Shown one piece after another: positions 22,090 through 32,454 of a DNA stretch of 64,000 nucleotides; the first letter of the stretch is position 1; each line of letters begins with the position of its first letter. The translations under genes were made by a program, and so were the position numbers. The DNA is taken from the NCBI GenBank assembly GCA_018136815.1, contig CM030936.1, forward strand, positions 5,665,685 to 5,729,684. Direction: 5' to 3'. The notes below the pieces were generated by a model that saw only the letters and a list, made by a program, of their open reading frames with translations, was not told the origin of the DNA and made no database searches. The DNA comes from Isochrysis galbana (taxonomy: Eukaryota > Haptophyta > Isochrysidales > Isochrysidaceae).

Positions 22090-22905
22090 ATTCTCAAAGC
22101 GACCGTACAGACCTCAGCACCACTGAAGCCTATCGCCACGAAGGCGTAGGGCTAGTGGAAAGAGCTCAACAAACTCTCCTCACGATGACTCGAGTCTCCA
22201 ATGAAGGCGGCGCCCATCGGGTCGATCACCTTCCATTTCTTCTCATGTCTATCTATGCGAGCGACCGCCGGTCGCGTCGTACCCAAGTCTCCCGCAGCTA
22301 TCTTGTTTGGTCGGGAGCTCCGTCTTCCTGCTCAACTTGCCGACCCTGCTCCTGTTCTCGAGTTGCTTCCATCTCGACCACCGTCCGATGCCGTCACTTA
22401 CGCCACCGAGCTCAATAAGAAGCTTCTCGAGTCGTGGCGTTCCGCCCTCGAAAGTACTGAAGATGCGCAACGCGAATCAATGCGCTTCGCCTCTCAAAAG
22501 TCTTAATTCGGTGTGGCCTTCAAACCGGGAGACAGAGTTTCGTCGTCGAATCCCTGGCCACGCCAACAAAATTGAGTATCTCTACTCCGGTCCCTACCGA
22601 GTAGAAGAAGCAATGTCGGCCACTCGCTACCGTCTACGCGATCTCGAAAATCGAAAATCGTCAAGTCAAGGATGAATTTCACATCTCCAATCTACGTTCT
22701 TCGTCCGTATTTCACCATCACAGACACAGATTCGTCTCCGCTCACCGAGGATGAGTACTTGGTCGAAGAGTTATTCGATCGCAAGGGCGATGGAGTTTCA
22801 TTCAAGTATCTCGTCAAGTGGCGCGGCTATCCTCGTTCTGAAGTCTGAAGCTACATGGGAGCCTCGGATTGAGTTGCTTCGGCGTTGTGCTGACCTAGTC
22901 GAGTC
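22090..22905 (+). pseudogene. Ty3/gypsy (chromovirus) Pol C-terminal remnant with chromodomain
   Basis: Frameshifted reading frames show a gypsy integrase C-terminal region (LPFLLMSIYASD, ILFGRELRLPAQL, an EYLYSGPYRVEEAMSATRYRL strand block). A chromodomain follows at about 22745-22905 (EDEYLVEELFDRK, FKYLVKWRGYP, then EATWEPRIELLRRCADLVE after a shift). Chromodomains of this class direct integration toward marked chromatin. At least two frameshifts and an internal stop make it non-functional. RT, RNase H and LTRs are not present nearby, so it is a decayed 3' fragment; the composite repeat starts right after it. Confidence 0.75.
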
Positions 22906-22907
22906 GT

Positions 22908-23510
22908 ACGTGGCGCGCCGCATGGCGACGCGCCGCAGGGAGAGAGATGGGTGAGAGCGGAGCGCGGAGCGAGGGAGAGGGGGGGATTTGCAACCCCCTC
23001 GATGGAGAGTGTGGTGAGAAACGAGCCCCCGTTCGCGTTAGCAAACGGGCGAAGAGGGGCGGCTGGCGACAAGAGGGAGAGGGAGAGGGAGTGGCTCAAG
23101 TCGACGAGAGTACCCCAGTGGCGCAGGTTGGTTACTCGGATCGCAGTCATTTATTCCTCGTTGACCGCTCACGGCGCGAGCCGGTAAGGGCCATTCGCCC
23201 CCTCCCCCCCCCCCGGTGCTTTTCCCTGGTGAGTCGCCCGACGTAGACGTAGGTCGGTCCGCCCCACTGTTTTTCCCCCTCATTGTAACTTGTGGGGGGT
23301 TGTAATGGGAGCCGGGGGTTTGCAAGGGAGGGGGGAGATTGCAAGGGGAGCATATGCGTATGTGCGTATGTGTCTGTAGTGTCAACACACGTCAAGGCGT
23401 ACGGGCAGGTGCGCTGAGCGCTGAGGGGTGTCGTGATATAGTACCGGGTACCGGGCTAGTGGGAGTAGTGGTACTAACGCTCAGATGTTATAGTATTACT
23501 AGTATTATTA
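22908..23510 (+). repeat. Composite repeat, 3' part
   Basis: Matches 53027-53580: GGCGCGCCGCATGGCGACGC, then a CCCGTTCGCGTTAGCAAACGGG hairpin, TCGCAGTCATTTATT, C-run plus GGTGCTTTTCCC, AGTCGCCCGACGTAG, GTACCGGGCTAGTGGGAGTAG and TGGTACTAACGCTCAG. It lacks the 5' hairpin-ATG module. Confidence 0.7.
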
Positions 23511-23519
23511 TTATATACT

Positions 23520-23705
23520 CGAGTCGCAGTCATTTATTTCTCGAGGACCGCTCGCTCACGGTGCGGGCTGGTAAGGGCCGTTCTTCTTTGTTGATGAGAG
23601 TCCCCCCCCCTTCCCCCCCCCCCGGTGCTTTTCCGGGGTGAGTCGCCCGACGTAGCTCGGTTCGCCTTACTGGGTATTCCCTCACTCATTGTAATTTGTG
23701 GTTAA
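23520..23705 (+). repeat. Second, tandem partial composite repeat
   Basis: Repeats the TCGCAGTCATTTATT ... GGTGCTTTTCC ... GTCGCCCGACGTAG ... TTGTAATTTGTGG part of the preceding copy, about 390 bases further on. It ends in AT-rich sequence. Confidence 0.6.
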
Positions 23706-23799
23706 TTTTATGATTAATGTTATATCCTACCTAGCTAGCGCCAACCCCACTAGCTAATTGGACACAACTTTTCAGTCCCGGAATCCCGCCATGCCTGAC

Positions 23800-24062
23800 G
23801 AGCCAGGTGTCCGAGTGGTACCGCGGGGAGGGGGGGGGGGGCACTGCCGGGCGCGGCCGCTTCGCCAGTGACTACTCCATGGGGACTTGGGGGACCGCTC
23901 TCGGCCCCCTCGGGCTGGGGTGCCCGAAAGAGAAAGAGAGGAGAGGCGCGCCGGCGCGCTCCATTGCAACCAACTATAAAGTTAGTTGGGAGTTGGAGCC
24001 TGAGGGGGAGGGCACGAGGCCGTTCCCCCCCAATGTGAACTAAGCATAAACTTAGTTTATCC
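23800..24062 (-). mobile_element. LINE 5'-end fragment D with hairpin-ATG
   Basis: On the minus strand, hairpin CCAACTA/TAGTTGG (23970-23989, 6-nt loop) precedes ATG (23964) by 5 nt. The frame ATGGAGCGCGCCGGCGCG...CCCATGGAG corresponds to the start of the long LINE (41747), but the codon after that ATGGAG is TAG instead of CAG. A second hairpin, AACTAAG/CTTAGTT, lies about 55-75 bases further upstream at 24043-24062, followed by a G-run as in the composite repeat. So a composite 5' module and a LINE 5' module lie in tandem. Confidence 0.6.
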
Positions 24063-24979
24063 TCATCGCAACAATGTCCCACAGCAGCAAGCCCACCGCT
24101 GCCGCCGCGATTGGAAGCGCTGCGACCGCCCGCCCCCGCCCCGGGAGGCTAGTGCAACCACGAAGAACCTGGAGAAAAAGCAGTCAAGCACGAGACCCAG
24201 CCACTCGTGCCCTGAGCCTAGCCTACCGGGCGCAAGAGCGCTGACCAAACTGCTTTGTGAGAATGGCACCACCTCGACGGCAACCTCTTCATCCTTGACC
24301 TCAAGGATACGGATTCAGAGGCTCATGCGCGATAAGGCAAATAGCAAGCAGCACTCACCCGCACGACACACTGCACGCACCGATGCGCAGCCTATGCGCG
24401 CCAAGTACATACCGGCACCGCCTCTAGCTGTGGAAGAGACGCACACCATGAGCGCCGAACTGGTGATGCATCCATTGGAGACGGCACAACTACACAAATA
24501 GCCATCTGGTTTAGCCATGTGGGACCTAGCTCAGACTGTGGGATGACTGAACGAGCTTGGAGCCATCGTCAGCAAGGCAAAACTGCCCCTTGCATGCATA
24601 GGTGACGCGCTGTAGGTGCCATCCCCGAGGGCGCAAACTCCTGGAGCACGTCACATGCAAGCGGTCCTTTTGAAAATGCATATCTCAACAAGTATCTCCG
24701 CATGTATGCTTTGGAGCGGCGCAACAACTCTTGGAGCCCGTCCTCCTACGAGCTAGTACCGGGAAGGGACTACGCACGTTGGTTTCGGGTTAGCAAACGC
24801 GTTCGATAGGCGAGGCAAGCCGCACCCTCGCGTCCGTATGGATGGGCACGGGGATACATGGGCGGCTGCAATTGATCGGAGCACATGCCACAGACCCTGC
24901 TTGAGCGCGACACGAGGCAGCGCTTGCGCAGCCGATGCGTTCTTCATAGCCCCCTCGTGGCATCAGATGTGCCCATAAC
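24063..24979. other. Intergenic, downstream of the SET gene, no gene seen
   Basis: Unremarkable sequence with short frames only. The right part is expected to hold the 3' UTR of the minus-strand SET gene. Confidence 0.35.
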
Positions 24980-26479
24980 TTATGGTGCGATAGGCGACTG
25001 CGCGATGGGCGGTGGCGAGTGCAACCTGCCAACGATCAATTTCCGGCAGTTGGAGGTGCCACACTCGCAAGCAAACCCACCACGAGCACCCCGCAGGTCG
25101 TCTTCGGTGGTGTCATAGTCGAACGTGATCGACTCCCCCGCGGCGATGGGCCGCTTGGCCACGAGGCCGACGGCGAGGTCTTTGCCGACGACGACCTCGC
25201 AGTTTGGCTCACAGGAGTGACAGATGAAGTTGTCCAGGTCGTGCTCAGTGAGCGACGACGAAAAGAGGCGGGGCCCATCGACTGTTGAGGGCGAGATCTG
25301 TAGGCAGCTGTTGAAATCAACGACATCCTCCTCCCACAAGAGCAGGTTGGGCGGCAACAGCATGACAAGCGAGCCCTCATCCAGCGGCACGCCTAGCTGC
25401 AGCGTGCGTCCCTCGTCGGGCACACCGTCAACGCGGGGTGAGCCGCGCAGGTCCTCGGAGGTGGCAAGCACAAGCCGATGGTGCGAGATGAGAACCGCTG
25501 CCTGCCTGTTGAGCAGCTCGAGCCGCCCGCCTGTTGCGGCCTTTGAGATGAGCTCGTGCCGATCAGCGTCGAGGCGTGAGAGCGCCTTCGGGTCGGGCTG
25601 GTTGGTCCACGGCGTGTCGAGCGACGGTCCGACCGGGCCGGGCGTGTCGAGCCGTAGCCACCACGTCTTGCGCACATCGGCGGGAGCCATGCTCGCTAGC
25701 GGGACCGCTTCCCGTAAGCCGTTAGCCTGCGCGATGCGCGAGGCGATGTGTGGGAGGAAGTGTCCACGGTAGCGCTCCTGAAGCGCCGGAATGGCCCAGT
25801 CTGACGGCGTCACCCGCCCGCGGCATCTTTTGCTGCCGCAGCGGCAGTCCCATTCGGGCGTGAGCTCGCAATCCTCTGATGTGGCGTAGTCGTACGAGAT
25901 CTCCTCTCCGGGCAGGATGTCCCTCGAGGCAACCATTACGCCGTTGTACTCTTCGCCGCCGTCAACAAACCAGCAGGTCGGCTCGCACGAGTGGTTCATA
26001 TAGTTGGACACGTCCACGGTGCGCACAGTGTGGTACTCCTCGATCGGCAGCTCGTTGAACTCGGCGAGCGACTGATACTCGTCATCTCCTGTCTTGTACA
26101 TGAAGTGGCAGTAGGCACGCCGCGCGCGTTCGGGGAGCGCCTCGATCCACGCGCGCGAACGCGGCGTCGCTTGCACGTTCGGTCCCGCGCGCGCCCGCTC
26201 CGCCCAGACGACCTCTCCCCTGCGGAGGCCAAAGGTCGAAAAGAGCCCCAGCCCTCCCCCCACTCCGTCCCTCTGCCTCGCCACGATGTGCGGGTGAACG
26301 GTCCCGACGATGTCCGAGGGGAGGGAGGCGAGCAGCACTGAGCGGGACGTCCACTCGTTCTGAGAGAGCGGAGAGCGGTCGTAGGGGAGCCCGTTGGGCG
26401 CGAGCTGAGAGTCCGCGCCGGACATCGCGCGGCGCCGCCCTCGGAAGCCGAAACCTCTGCTGCGTGTCGCCTCGCACAT
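24980..26479 (-). CDS. Protein with two SET methyltransferase domains
   Basis: Single exon, 499 aa from ATG 26479 (next possible ATG 26425). SET domain 1 (about 67-235) shows GGGLGLFSTFGLRRGEVVW, the core NYMNHSCEPT (about 158-167), GEEISYDYATSED and a post-SET Cys cluster CRCGSKRCRG, so substrate/cofactor and zinc residues look intact. SET domain 2 (about 345-490) has a weaker start, then FICHSCEPNCE (about 419), GESITFDYDTTEDD and CECGTSNCRK; Asn of the NHS motif is replaced by Cys. SET proteins transfer methyl groups from S-adenosylmethionine to lysine, in histones or other proteins. Substrate is unknown. An upstream open stretch starts with TTG, so it is not used here. A poly-C run lies upstream. 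Confidence 0.85.
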   Translation of the reverse strand: MCEATRSRGFGFRGRRRAMSGADSQLAPNGLPYDRSPLSQNEWTSRSVLLASLPSDIVGTVHPHIVARQRDGVGGGLGLFSTFGLRRGEVVWAERARAGPNVQATPRSRAWIEALPERARRAYCHFMYKTGDDEYQSLAEFNELPIEEYHTVRTVDVSNYMNHSCEPTCWFVDGGEEYNGVMVASRDILPGEEISYDYATSEDCELTPEWDCRCGSKRCRGRVTPSDWAIPALQERYRGHFLPHIASRIAQANGLREAVPLASMAPADVRKTWWLRLDTPGPVGPSLDTPWTNQPDPKALSRLDADRHELISKAATGGRLELLNRQAAVLISHHRLVLATSEDLRGSPRVDGVPDEGRTLQLGVPLDEGSLVMLLPPNLLLWEEDVVDFNSCLQISPSTVDGPRLFSSSLTEHDLDNFICHSCEPNCEVVVGKDLAVGLVAKRPIAAGESITFDYDTTEDDLRGARGGFACECGTSNCRKLIVGRLHSPPPIAQSPIAP

Positions 26480-26635
26480 ATCTTTCGTCTGGCTACTTTT
26501 CTCGCTTAAACATGGGTGTGTTCGAGCGGTGGGCGCTGCTCTCGTCGTCTCCTCCAAGAAGACCTTCTTCTCTCTCCCTTCTCTCGTTCTCTGTGCTCTC
26601 TTCCCTCTAACATTAAGCTCTCTTTCTCTCGCACT

Positions 26636-26662
26636 CCCCCCCCCCCCCCCCCCCCCCCCCCC
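26636..26662 (+). repeat. 27-nt poly-C run
   Basis: Uninterrupted C tract in the presumed promoter/leader of the SET gene. Similar C or G runs sit next to several starts in the window (30980, 41247, 53320). Confidence 0.9.
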
Positions 26663-27159
26663 ACTTTCTTTTTACCCGCCGACGATTCGCGCGTACAGAG
26701 GAAGCAATAGACTCCGTGGTGTGGAAGCGGATCATAGGGTATCTGTGAATCCAGAGGCTCCTAGAGCATGGAGGCATGATGAGCGTGGCAATCGTATCAT
26801 CTTGAGACCCATTAATCGGACGACGATGATGGCTGCGTCGCGCGCGTCTAGAGCTAGAGCCCGGTTGCCATTTCCGGACGAGGCTCGCCTCGTTTCGACA
26901 TTGTGTGGCCAAGGTGGGAGGCGGGGTTGGTCTCTCTTCTGGTTTCATCTCTCCAGCGTGTGATGGGCTCCTGTCGTGTGCGTCCGAGTTTCCTCTCCTC
27001 GAGGATGCCGTACCTCTGAAGCCATGTGTTGGCCCTTGTTTGTGATGATGCAGCTGTTGTTGGGGCTTTTGGGTCGGGGCCGGGCCCGTCGGCCCGTCTC
27101 TCGCGTGCTCACAAGGCGGCTGTCGCCTCGCTCCTTTGGCTCAAAGTGGACAGTGGGGC
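26663..27159. other. Intergenic, possible TE debris
   Basis: No domain recognised. It forms the left flank of the hAT element starting at 27168 and may be part of the LINE 5' region in which that element sits. Confidence 0.3.
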
Positions 27160-27167
27160 TTCCCCCC

Positions 27168-28075
27168 TTGGGCCCGGCCAGAGTTTCGCCCCCGACCCAC
27201 CCAAATTTCGTTGCTAAATTTCGCTTGTATTGCTACAACTTTCGGGATGGCTCGGCCCAAATTTCGCTCGAATTTCGCTCGAAATTTCTCAGCGCGCTTT
27301 GCGCGCATATGCGCATATTAGACAACTAACCACACATACATACATACATACGTACATATACGTACGTATGCGCTAATGTCGATATTAATGCACTGAGCCT
27401 ATTAAAAGATACGGTATAGCACACAATACGCTGTATTATGCTATGAAACAAGGGTAAAGATTGTAAATAAAAGAGAATAATTGAAAGCTAAAGCCACGCA
27501 GTACATACGGAGAGAAAAGAGAGACCAGACAGAGACACACGCACTCAACCCACGATCCGCTTGTTATAGCGACTCATGAGGGACACTTGCAAATGATCGG
27601 AAAGCACACCGGATTGTTGTTCACCATCCATACATTGCACGGAGCAACGAAAAGACACGTTCACATGATGCAGAGTTAGGGGAAATAGCAAATAGCAAAT
27701 AGCGAAGACAGCAACTCGTGCGGCCTCTGCCCACGCTGGACGCTGGAAAAAGCTTGCCGTCATCGCGCCACCACCCCAGCACGCCTTCGGAGAAGTCGAT
27801 GACGTCCGCCGTATTGATTGCGGCGTGGGCGGCCGCGGCTAGGTAGGCAGGAAGTTGTGCCTTCAGAAGGTTCGGGTCAATGCCCCCCTCATCATCAGAC
27901 ATGAGACATGCCAAGGGGACGTGGGGGCAGTGCCCCGGGCGCCGGGGGCCGAGGGCGGGCGGGCGGGGGGGAGGCGAATTTCGCTTCGCGGAAGCCCATA
28001 TTTCGGTCAAATTTCGGGGCTTCGTTAGTCCCCCAAATTTCGTAAAAAATTTCGCGAAACTCTGGCCGGGCCCAA
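27168..28075 (-). mobile_element. Non-autonomous hAT element H1 with 8-bp TSD
   Basis: Perfect 21-22 bp terminal inverted repeats (TTGGGCCCGGCCAGAGTTTC G and its complement) and an identical 8-bp flank TTCCCCCC at 27160-27167 and 28076-28083 define the ends. Near both ends AAATTTCG words recur. The minus strand encodes a remnant hAT C-terminal dimerisation motif around 27620-27800 (VLGWWRDDGKLFPA, then ISPNSASCERVFSLLRAMYG) with frameshifts. The catalytic core is gone, so this is an internal-deletion derivative that needed a transposase supplied in trans. It interrupts a LINE 5' fragment on the minus strand. Confidence 0.88.
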
Positions 28076-28083
28076 TTCCCCCC

Positions 28084-28586
28084 CCGCCTTGCTTGCGGCC
28101 GGTGTTGTGTCCGCTTACCCCATTGGGGGCCCACCATTCTGCATTGCGTCCTGCCTTGCTTTGATTCGGCAAGCAAGCCCTCAAGGGGACTGTGCCTTGT
28201 ATGGGGTGCCAGGCCAGCCCCTCGCGCGTGAGCACGAGGGCGGTACCGCGGCTGTGTATGTAGGGTCCAGGCCCAGGTGCCTTTCCTGATTGAGCGTCCT
28301 TCTGGTGCAGTGTGGTAGGTGTGGCTGTGGGTGGTGGTTTGGGTGTGCGGTGTGGCCAGCATGCTGGCAGCTGCCAGCATGCGTGCTGCTGTCTCGCTGT
28401 TCGCGGTGATGCGTGGGCGTGGCGCGGTGGCTTCTTCGCCCACCTGGTCGGGCGGGTCGTCTTGGCGCGGTCGCTTCGGCGATAGGGGTGTGTCCATGAG
28501 GACTTCGTCCAGCGCGGCGAGGGCAGCGGCGGCGGTGGATGGAGGGAGGCGGCGCCCGCTCCATGACCCTATCGTTGTAATGATAG
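28084..28586 (-). mobile_element. LINE 5'-end fragment E with hairpin-ATG
   Basis: On the minus strand, hairpin CTATC/GATAG (28569-28586) lies 4 nt before ATG 28564, which opens ATGGAGCGGGCGCC, the LINE start. The reading frame that follows is Pro/His/Thr/Arg-rich like residues 1-170 of the long LINE (for example repeated HTPHTTT-like words) but is shifted. hAT element H1 is inserted at its downstream side. Confidence 0.55.
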
Positions 28587-29000
28587 ATGATGAACGATGA
28601 ACGAAAAAAAAACGAGCGGGGAAAGGTTCGCGCGCGGGGGGGGGGGGTCGCTCCGACATGCGACGCGGAGCGAGCAGAACATACCCACAACAATAAGCTA
28701 GAAGCGTAGCCCGTTACTAGTAATAATCCTCGCGGACGCTGAGTCCACGACATCTACCAATACAGTCAATGTATACTGCGTTACGACGCTCCAAGCACGC
28801 ATGACATCATGAAGATTGTATGGTGCTAGCTACGAGAGCGCATTGATTGAGTGGGATGAACACGGAGCTCAACACGAAGACGTGCTCGTCATCAGTTTGA
28901 AGCAGTACTACATAAGGCACCCACCATGCGTGCAATGTGCGATGAGTACGCGCTTGTGGCAGAACAATTCTCACATCTTACGGCCCTCAGATCTACCGGC
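28587..29000. other. Spacer downstream of the F-box gene
   Basis: Probably includes the 3' UTR of the minus-strand F-box gene. No gene or repeat is recognised apart from short homopolymers. Confidence 0.35.
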
Positions 29001-30965
29001 CTATGAAGGTCCATTTGCTCCGCCACCGTTTCCCCCGCCTGTCGCGTGAAGCTGCCCGTTCCCCGCAAGCATCTGCAGGAGTGCCTGCATTTGTTCTAGG
29101 CTCATCAACATCATTTGCTCACTGCCTGCGCCGCCAGCGGACTCATCCTCATCTGGAGAGGAGCCAGGATAGGGCAAGTAGAGAGCGTTCTCCTCACAAG
29201 GAGCGGCATCGGTGGAGCCGGTGCTCGGTCTTGCGGTCTCGGAGCGCGCCGAGGCCAATGCGCCTACAACTCTCCCGCTGCCACTTGTTTGCGACGAGGC
29301 GTGAGCTTCCGCCTCGCGAAGTAGCAGTCGCTCGAGAAGGCGCGCGTTTTCAAAGTCTCCGGACCGACGCGATGCGTTCAGCAAGTTGCGTATCATGCGC
29401 GACCAAACCTGTGCAAGAGAGAAGGGGGGAGGCGTCGGTGGTGTAGTGCCGGCTAGCAGTTGCGCGCAAGCAAGAGCCTCCACAGAGCATCCCAGTCCAA
29501 ACCGGTGCCATGATGGAGGGTTGCATGCGAGGACGGGAGCCGCGTGCGTCATTCTAGTATTGATAGCCCCCGCTGTCCCGCAAGCGCCTTCCATGAACTA
29601 AGGTGCATGGTGCACATGCACCTCCGACATCGGCACGGGCGTGACCATCGACTCGGACCATCTGATGCCGTACGACCGCACGATGGCCTCGCAGTCGGCC
29701 AGCCCGAGCAGTTTGCCTCCATGGAAGACGTCAACAAACGTGCGCGGCTCGCTTGCCGTCGGCTGCGTGGCAAGCAGGAAGTGGCCGGGCATGCCAATCA
29801 TGTCCAAGTGGACCCCCACCCGCCGGCAAACAGCAGCAAAGAGCACCGATAGTGAGATCGGAATGCCGGTCCGAGACTCCAGCACGTGGTCAAGCAGCGA
29901 GTTACTAGGAGAGTAGTAGTTGACCTCGTTGCCCTTGTAGCCGTCTTCCGTGAAGAGTAAGTGTGAGAGTGCGCGCACCGCGTCCTTGGGCTCGAATGGG
30001 CGGGGGAGTCGTCTACTCAGTCGCACAGCGAGCATGTCAAGGCCCTCGCGGCAGCGATCGGCCACCATCTCGGGTTCGCGTAGACCAGGTCCCGTCGCAT
30101 ACCAGCGCACCTGCGGAACGGGGTGGGCGCGCCCATTGAGCGACCCGCTACTGCGGTGGGATTGGCAGAGTCGATGTGGGCCGGTTGCGACGTGCGCGGT
30201 CCGGGTGATGTGAGGGACATAGGGCGCAAGGGCTCGCCCTCGCTCGTGCCAGCGCACCAGGAGCAGCGCCCCATCCTCCACCCGGATCGGTGGCTCGGCG
30301 CAAGGGAAGGCACGCCGTAACGCATCCAGTCCTAGGTCGGGCAAACTCGACGATGACGAGTTGTGCGACGTGTTGCTGCCTTGAAGGCCGACTTCCGGGC
30401 AGTCTGGCCGGCCATCAGCTTGCAAACCAGACCAGACGACCGGCATGCGAGTGGCATCGGCGGGGCGGCTCACGTCCGCTTTGGTCTCCTCCCGCTCTGC
30501 CTTTCTTATCAGCGCGTGCCACTCACGCCCTACCACGCCCTGGTTGATCGCACGCAGCAGGTTCTCCGCTTCATCGCGCTCATCTGCTCCGCCATTTTCC
30601 ACCAGCTCGCTCGCCACATCGTAGATCTCGAGGCCGGCGGCGAGCAGCTCCCTCCAGAGCCGATCGCGCCGGTCGGTCTGTGAAGAGCACCGTGCGGCCG
30701 CGTGAAGCTCACGGAGCAACCCGGGCACGCGGCCGTCCTGCTTGTGCCGCCGGCTGTACTCTTTCATCCAGCCGCAGGTGGGCGGGGAGCACACCTCTGG
30801 CCTTCTCCACCGCTGCAGCAGGGCGGCGCGCCAGAGGGCCGGGTCGGAGGCGAGGCCACGCAGCCGGCGGTCGCAAGCACGAGCGGCGCAGAGCGATGGC
30901 GGGCTCAGTCGCGCGAGCAGCGCGAGCAGCAGCTCATCGGGCAGATGCAGCAGCCCGCGCCCCAT
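29001..30965 (-). CDS. F-box protein with SirB1/transglutaminase-like domain (FBXO21-like), 2 exons
   Basis: Model complement(join(29001..29408, 29622..30965)), 583 aa, with one 213-nt GT-AG intron in phase 0 (TCGGAG|GTGCAT ... TTGCACAG|GTTTGG). Residues 4-50 form an F-box (LHLPDELLLALLARLSPPSLCAARAC). The SirB1/transglutaminase-like domain (about 300-470) includes LSHLLFTEDGYKGNEVNYYSPSNSLLDHVL, TGIPISLSVLFAAVCRRVGV and GMPGHFLL, and its C-terminal helical part crosses the intron into VWSRMIRNLLNASRRSGDFENARLLERLL, which confirms the splice. F-box proteins of this type bind Skp1/Cullin1 and recruit substrates for ubiquitination. The YccV-like domain of animal FBXO21 is absent; a Gln/Gly-rich tail replaces it. 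The ATG at 30965 is chosen because codons upstream run through a poly-G tract. Confidence 0.87.
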
Positions 30966-31460
30966 CGAGGAATGTACAGCTCCCCCCCCCCCCCCCCCCC
31001 CACCTCTTCTTCCGGAGTCAGAGGAGATTAGAGGGAGAAGGGAAAACAAGGCTTGGGAAGGAGGAAGAAGGTTGTTAGACGGCGCAAAGTGTGCTGCGGG
31101 CACCAGAGAGAGAGAGAGAGAGAGAGAGTAGATGAATCAAAAGAGACTTTATTGAGAAGAAGAGAAGGGGAGAAGACACATCCTCAGAGAACAGGTTCTT
31201 GTGGGATTCTACGATTAGTGACGCGTTTTAGGCGCGCGAGGCGAATCGTCGGCGGTCTCTGTCGCGGCCGCAGATTCTCTTCTCTCTTCTTTCGGCTTGT
31301 CCTTTGTTTTCTTGATTTCTTCTTCCTGTCCCTTGTCCAAATGAGTTTTGTGGTACTCTACCCGCTATGTCCATGGTGTCAGTGAGTCAATGGGGACCTC
31401 GTGTGTCTCGAACCTTCGCCGTCGATAGACATGCGCACTCTTAACGCTTTACGTACTCGC
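30966..31460. other. Promoter side of the F-box gene with poly-C and (GA)n tracts
   Basis: Directly upstream of the F-box ATG are a C-run (30981-31000) and a (GA)n microsatellite (31107-31128). No gene is seen before the hAT element. Confidence 0.4.
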
Positions 31461-32442
31461 TTGGGTCGGGCCAGAGTTTCGTTTGAGACCCACCCAAATT
31501 TTGTTTCGATATTATCGACATTTTGCTCTTCGGCGTGCCAGGCGAGGCGTATTATTAAGTGCAAGTGCACGAGGCATAGAAATGATAGAAATTTTCTGGA
31601 AATGGCAGCATCACATTGTGGTTCATCACACTACTCTATAAGTCAAACCTGAGAGCCCACATGACAAATATGACATATGTGACCACAGCCCCACACATCT
31701 CACATCTCGCAACCCGCACGATCGAGCTCAAATCATCAACCCACGATCCTCTTGTTGTACCGACTCATCAAAGACACTTTTGCAGATGATCGGACAATTC
31801 ACTAGCTTGCATCTCACCATACACCATACATGACACGAAGCAAAGAGAAAACACGTTCACACGAGGCAGAATTCGGAGTAATAGCAAAAGCTACACGCGC
31901 TGCCTCCGCCCACGCCGGAAAACACTCGCCGGCGTTGGCGCGCCACCAATCCATCAATAATCCAGCACTCCATCCGAAAAATCCTTGACATCTGTCTTCC
32001 CGTGTCGTCCCATCCTCCTGCATCTCCCTTTCGAGCTCGTCCTCCGAGCTGGTCTCCTCCTCCTCCTCCTCCTCTACTACCTCTTCCGATACGTCGCTGT
32101 CGCTGTCGTTGTTCGTGCACGACAATGCGCTCTCTCCCCCCATCTCGTCCAACTCAATCACCTCATCCGGGAGAGGATCATGGGAGTGCTGCTCCGAGCT
32201 ACCATTGCCGCCCTCGCCGCCGCCCTCGCCTTACACCGCGCCGCGTCTTGGCCGCTTCCTGAGGCCTCCTTCCTGCTCCTGCTGGCGGGCCGCCCATCGC
32301 TCCAACACGCCCAAATTTCGCTGCCGCGGCCGTGGGGTCCCGTTGCCTCAACCAAATCCCACCCAAATTTCGGTCAAAATTTTTATTTCGTTGACGGACC
32401 CAAATTTTACAAAAAATTTTGCGAAACTCTGGCCCGACCCAA
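31461..32442 (-). mobile_element. Non-autonomous hAT element H2 with 8-bp TSD
   Basis: Terminal inverted repeats TTGGGTCGGGCCAGAGTTTC at both ends and a perfect 8-bp duplication GTACTCGC (31453-31460 and 32443-32450). The minus strand carries an acidic stretch followed by a hATC-like motif (MDWWRANAGECFPAW...ARVAFAITPNSASCERVFSLLRVMYG, 31820-32000). The rest of the transposase is missing. AAATTTCG words near the right end match H1, so both derive from one family; the TIRs differ from H1 by single substitutions. Confidence 0.88.
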
Positions 32443-32454
32443 GTACTCGCTGGT

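Noticed and set aside
24295..24501. 68-codon ORF
   Set aside because: Short, no motif, no supporting context.
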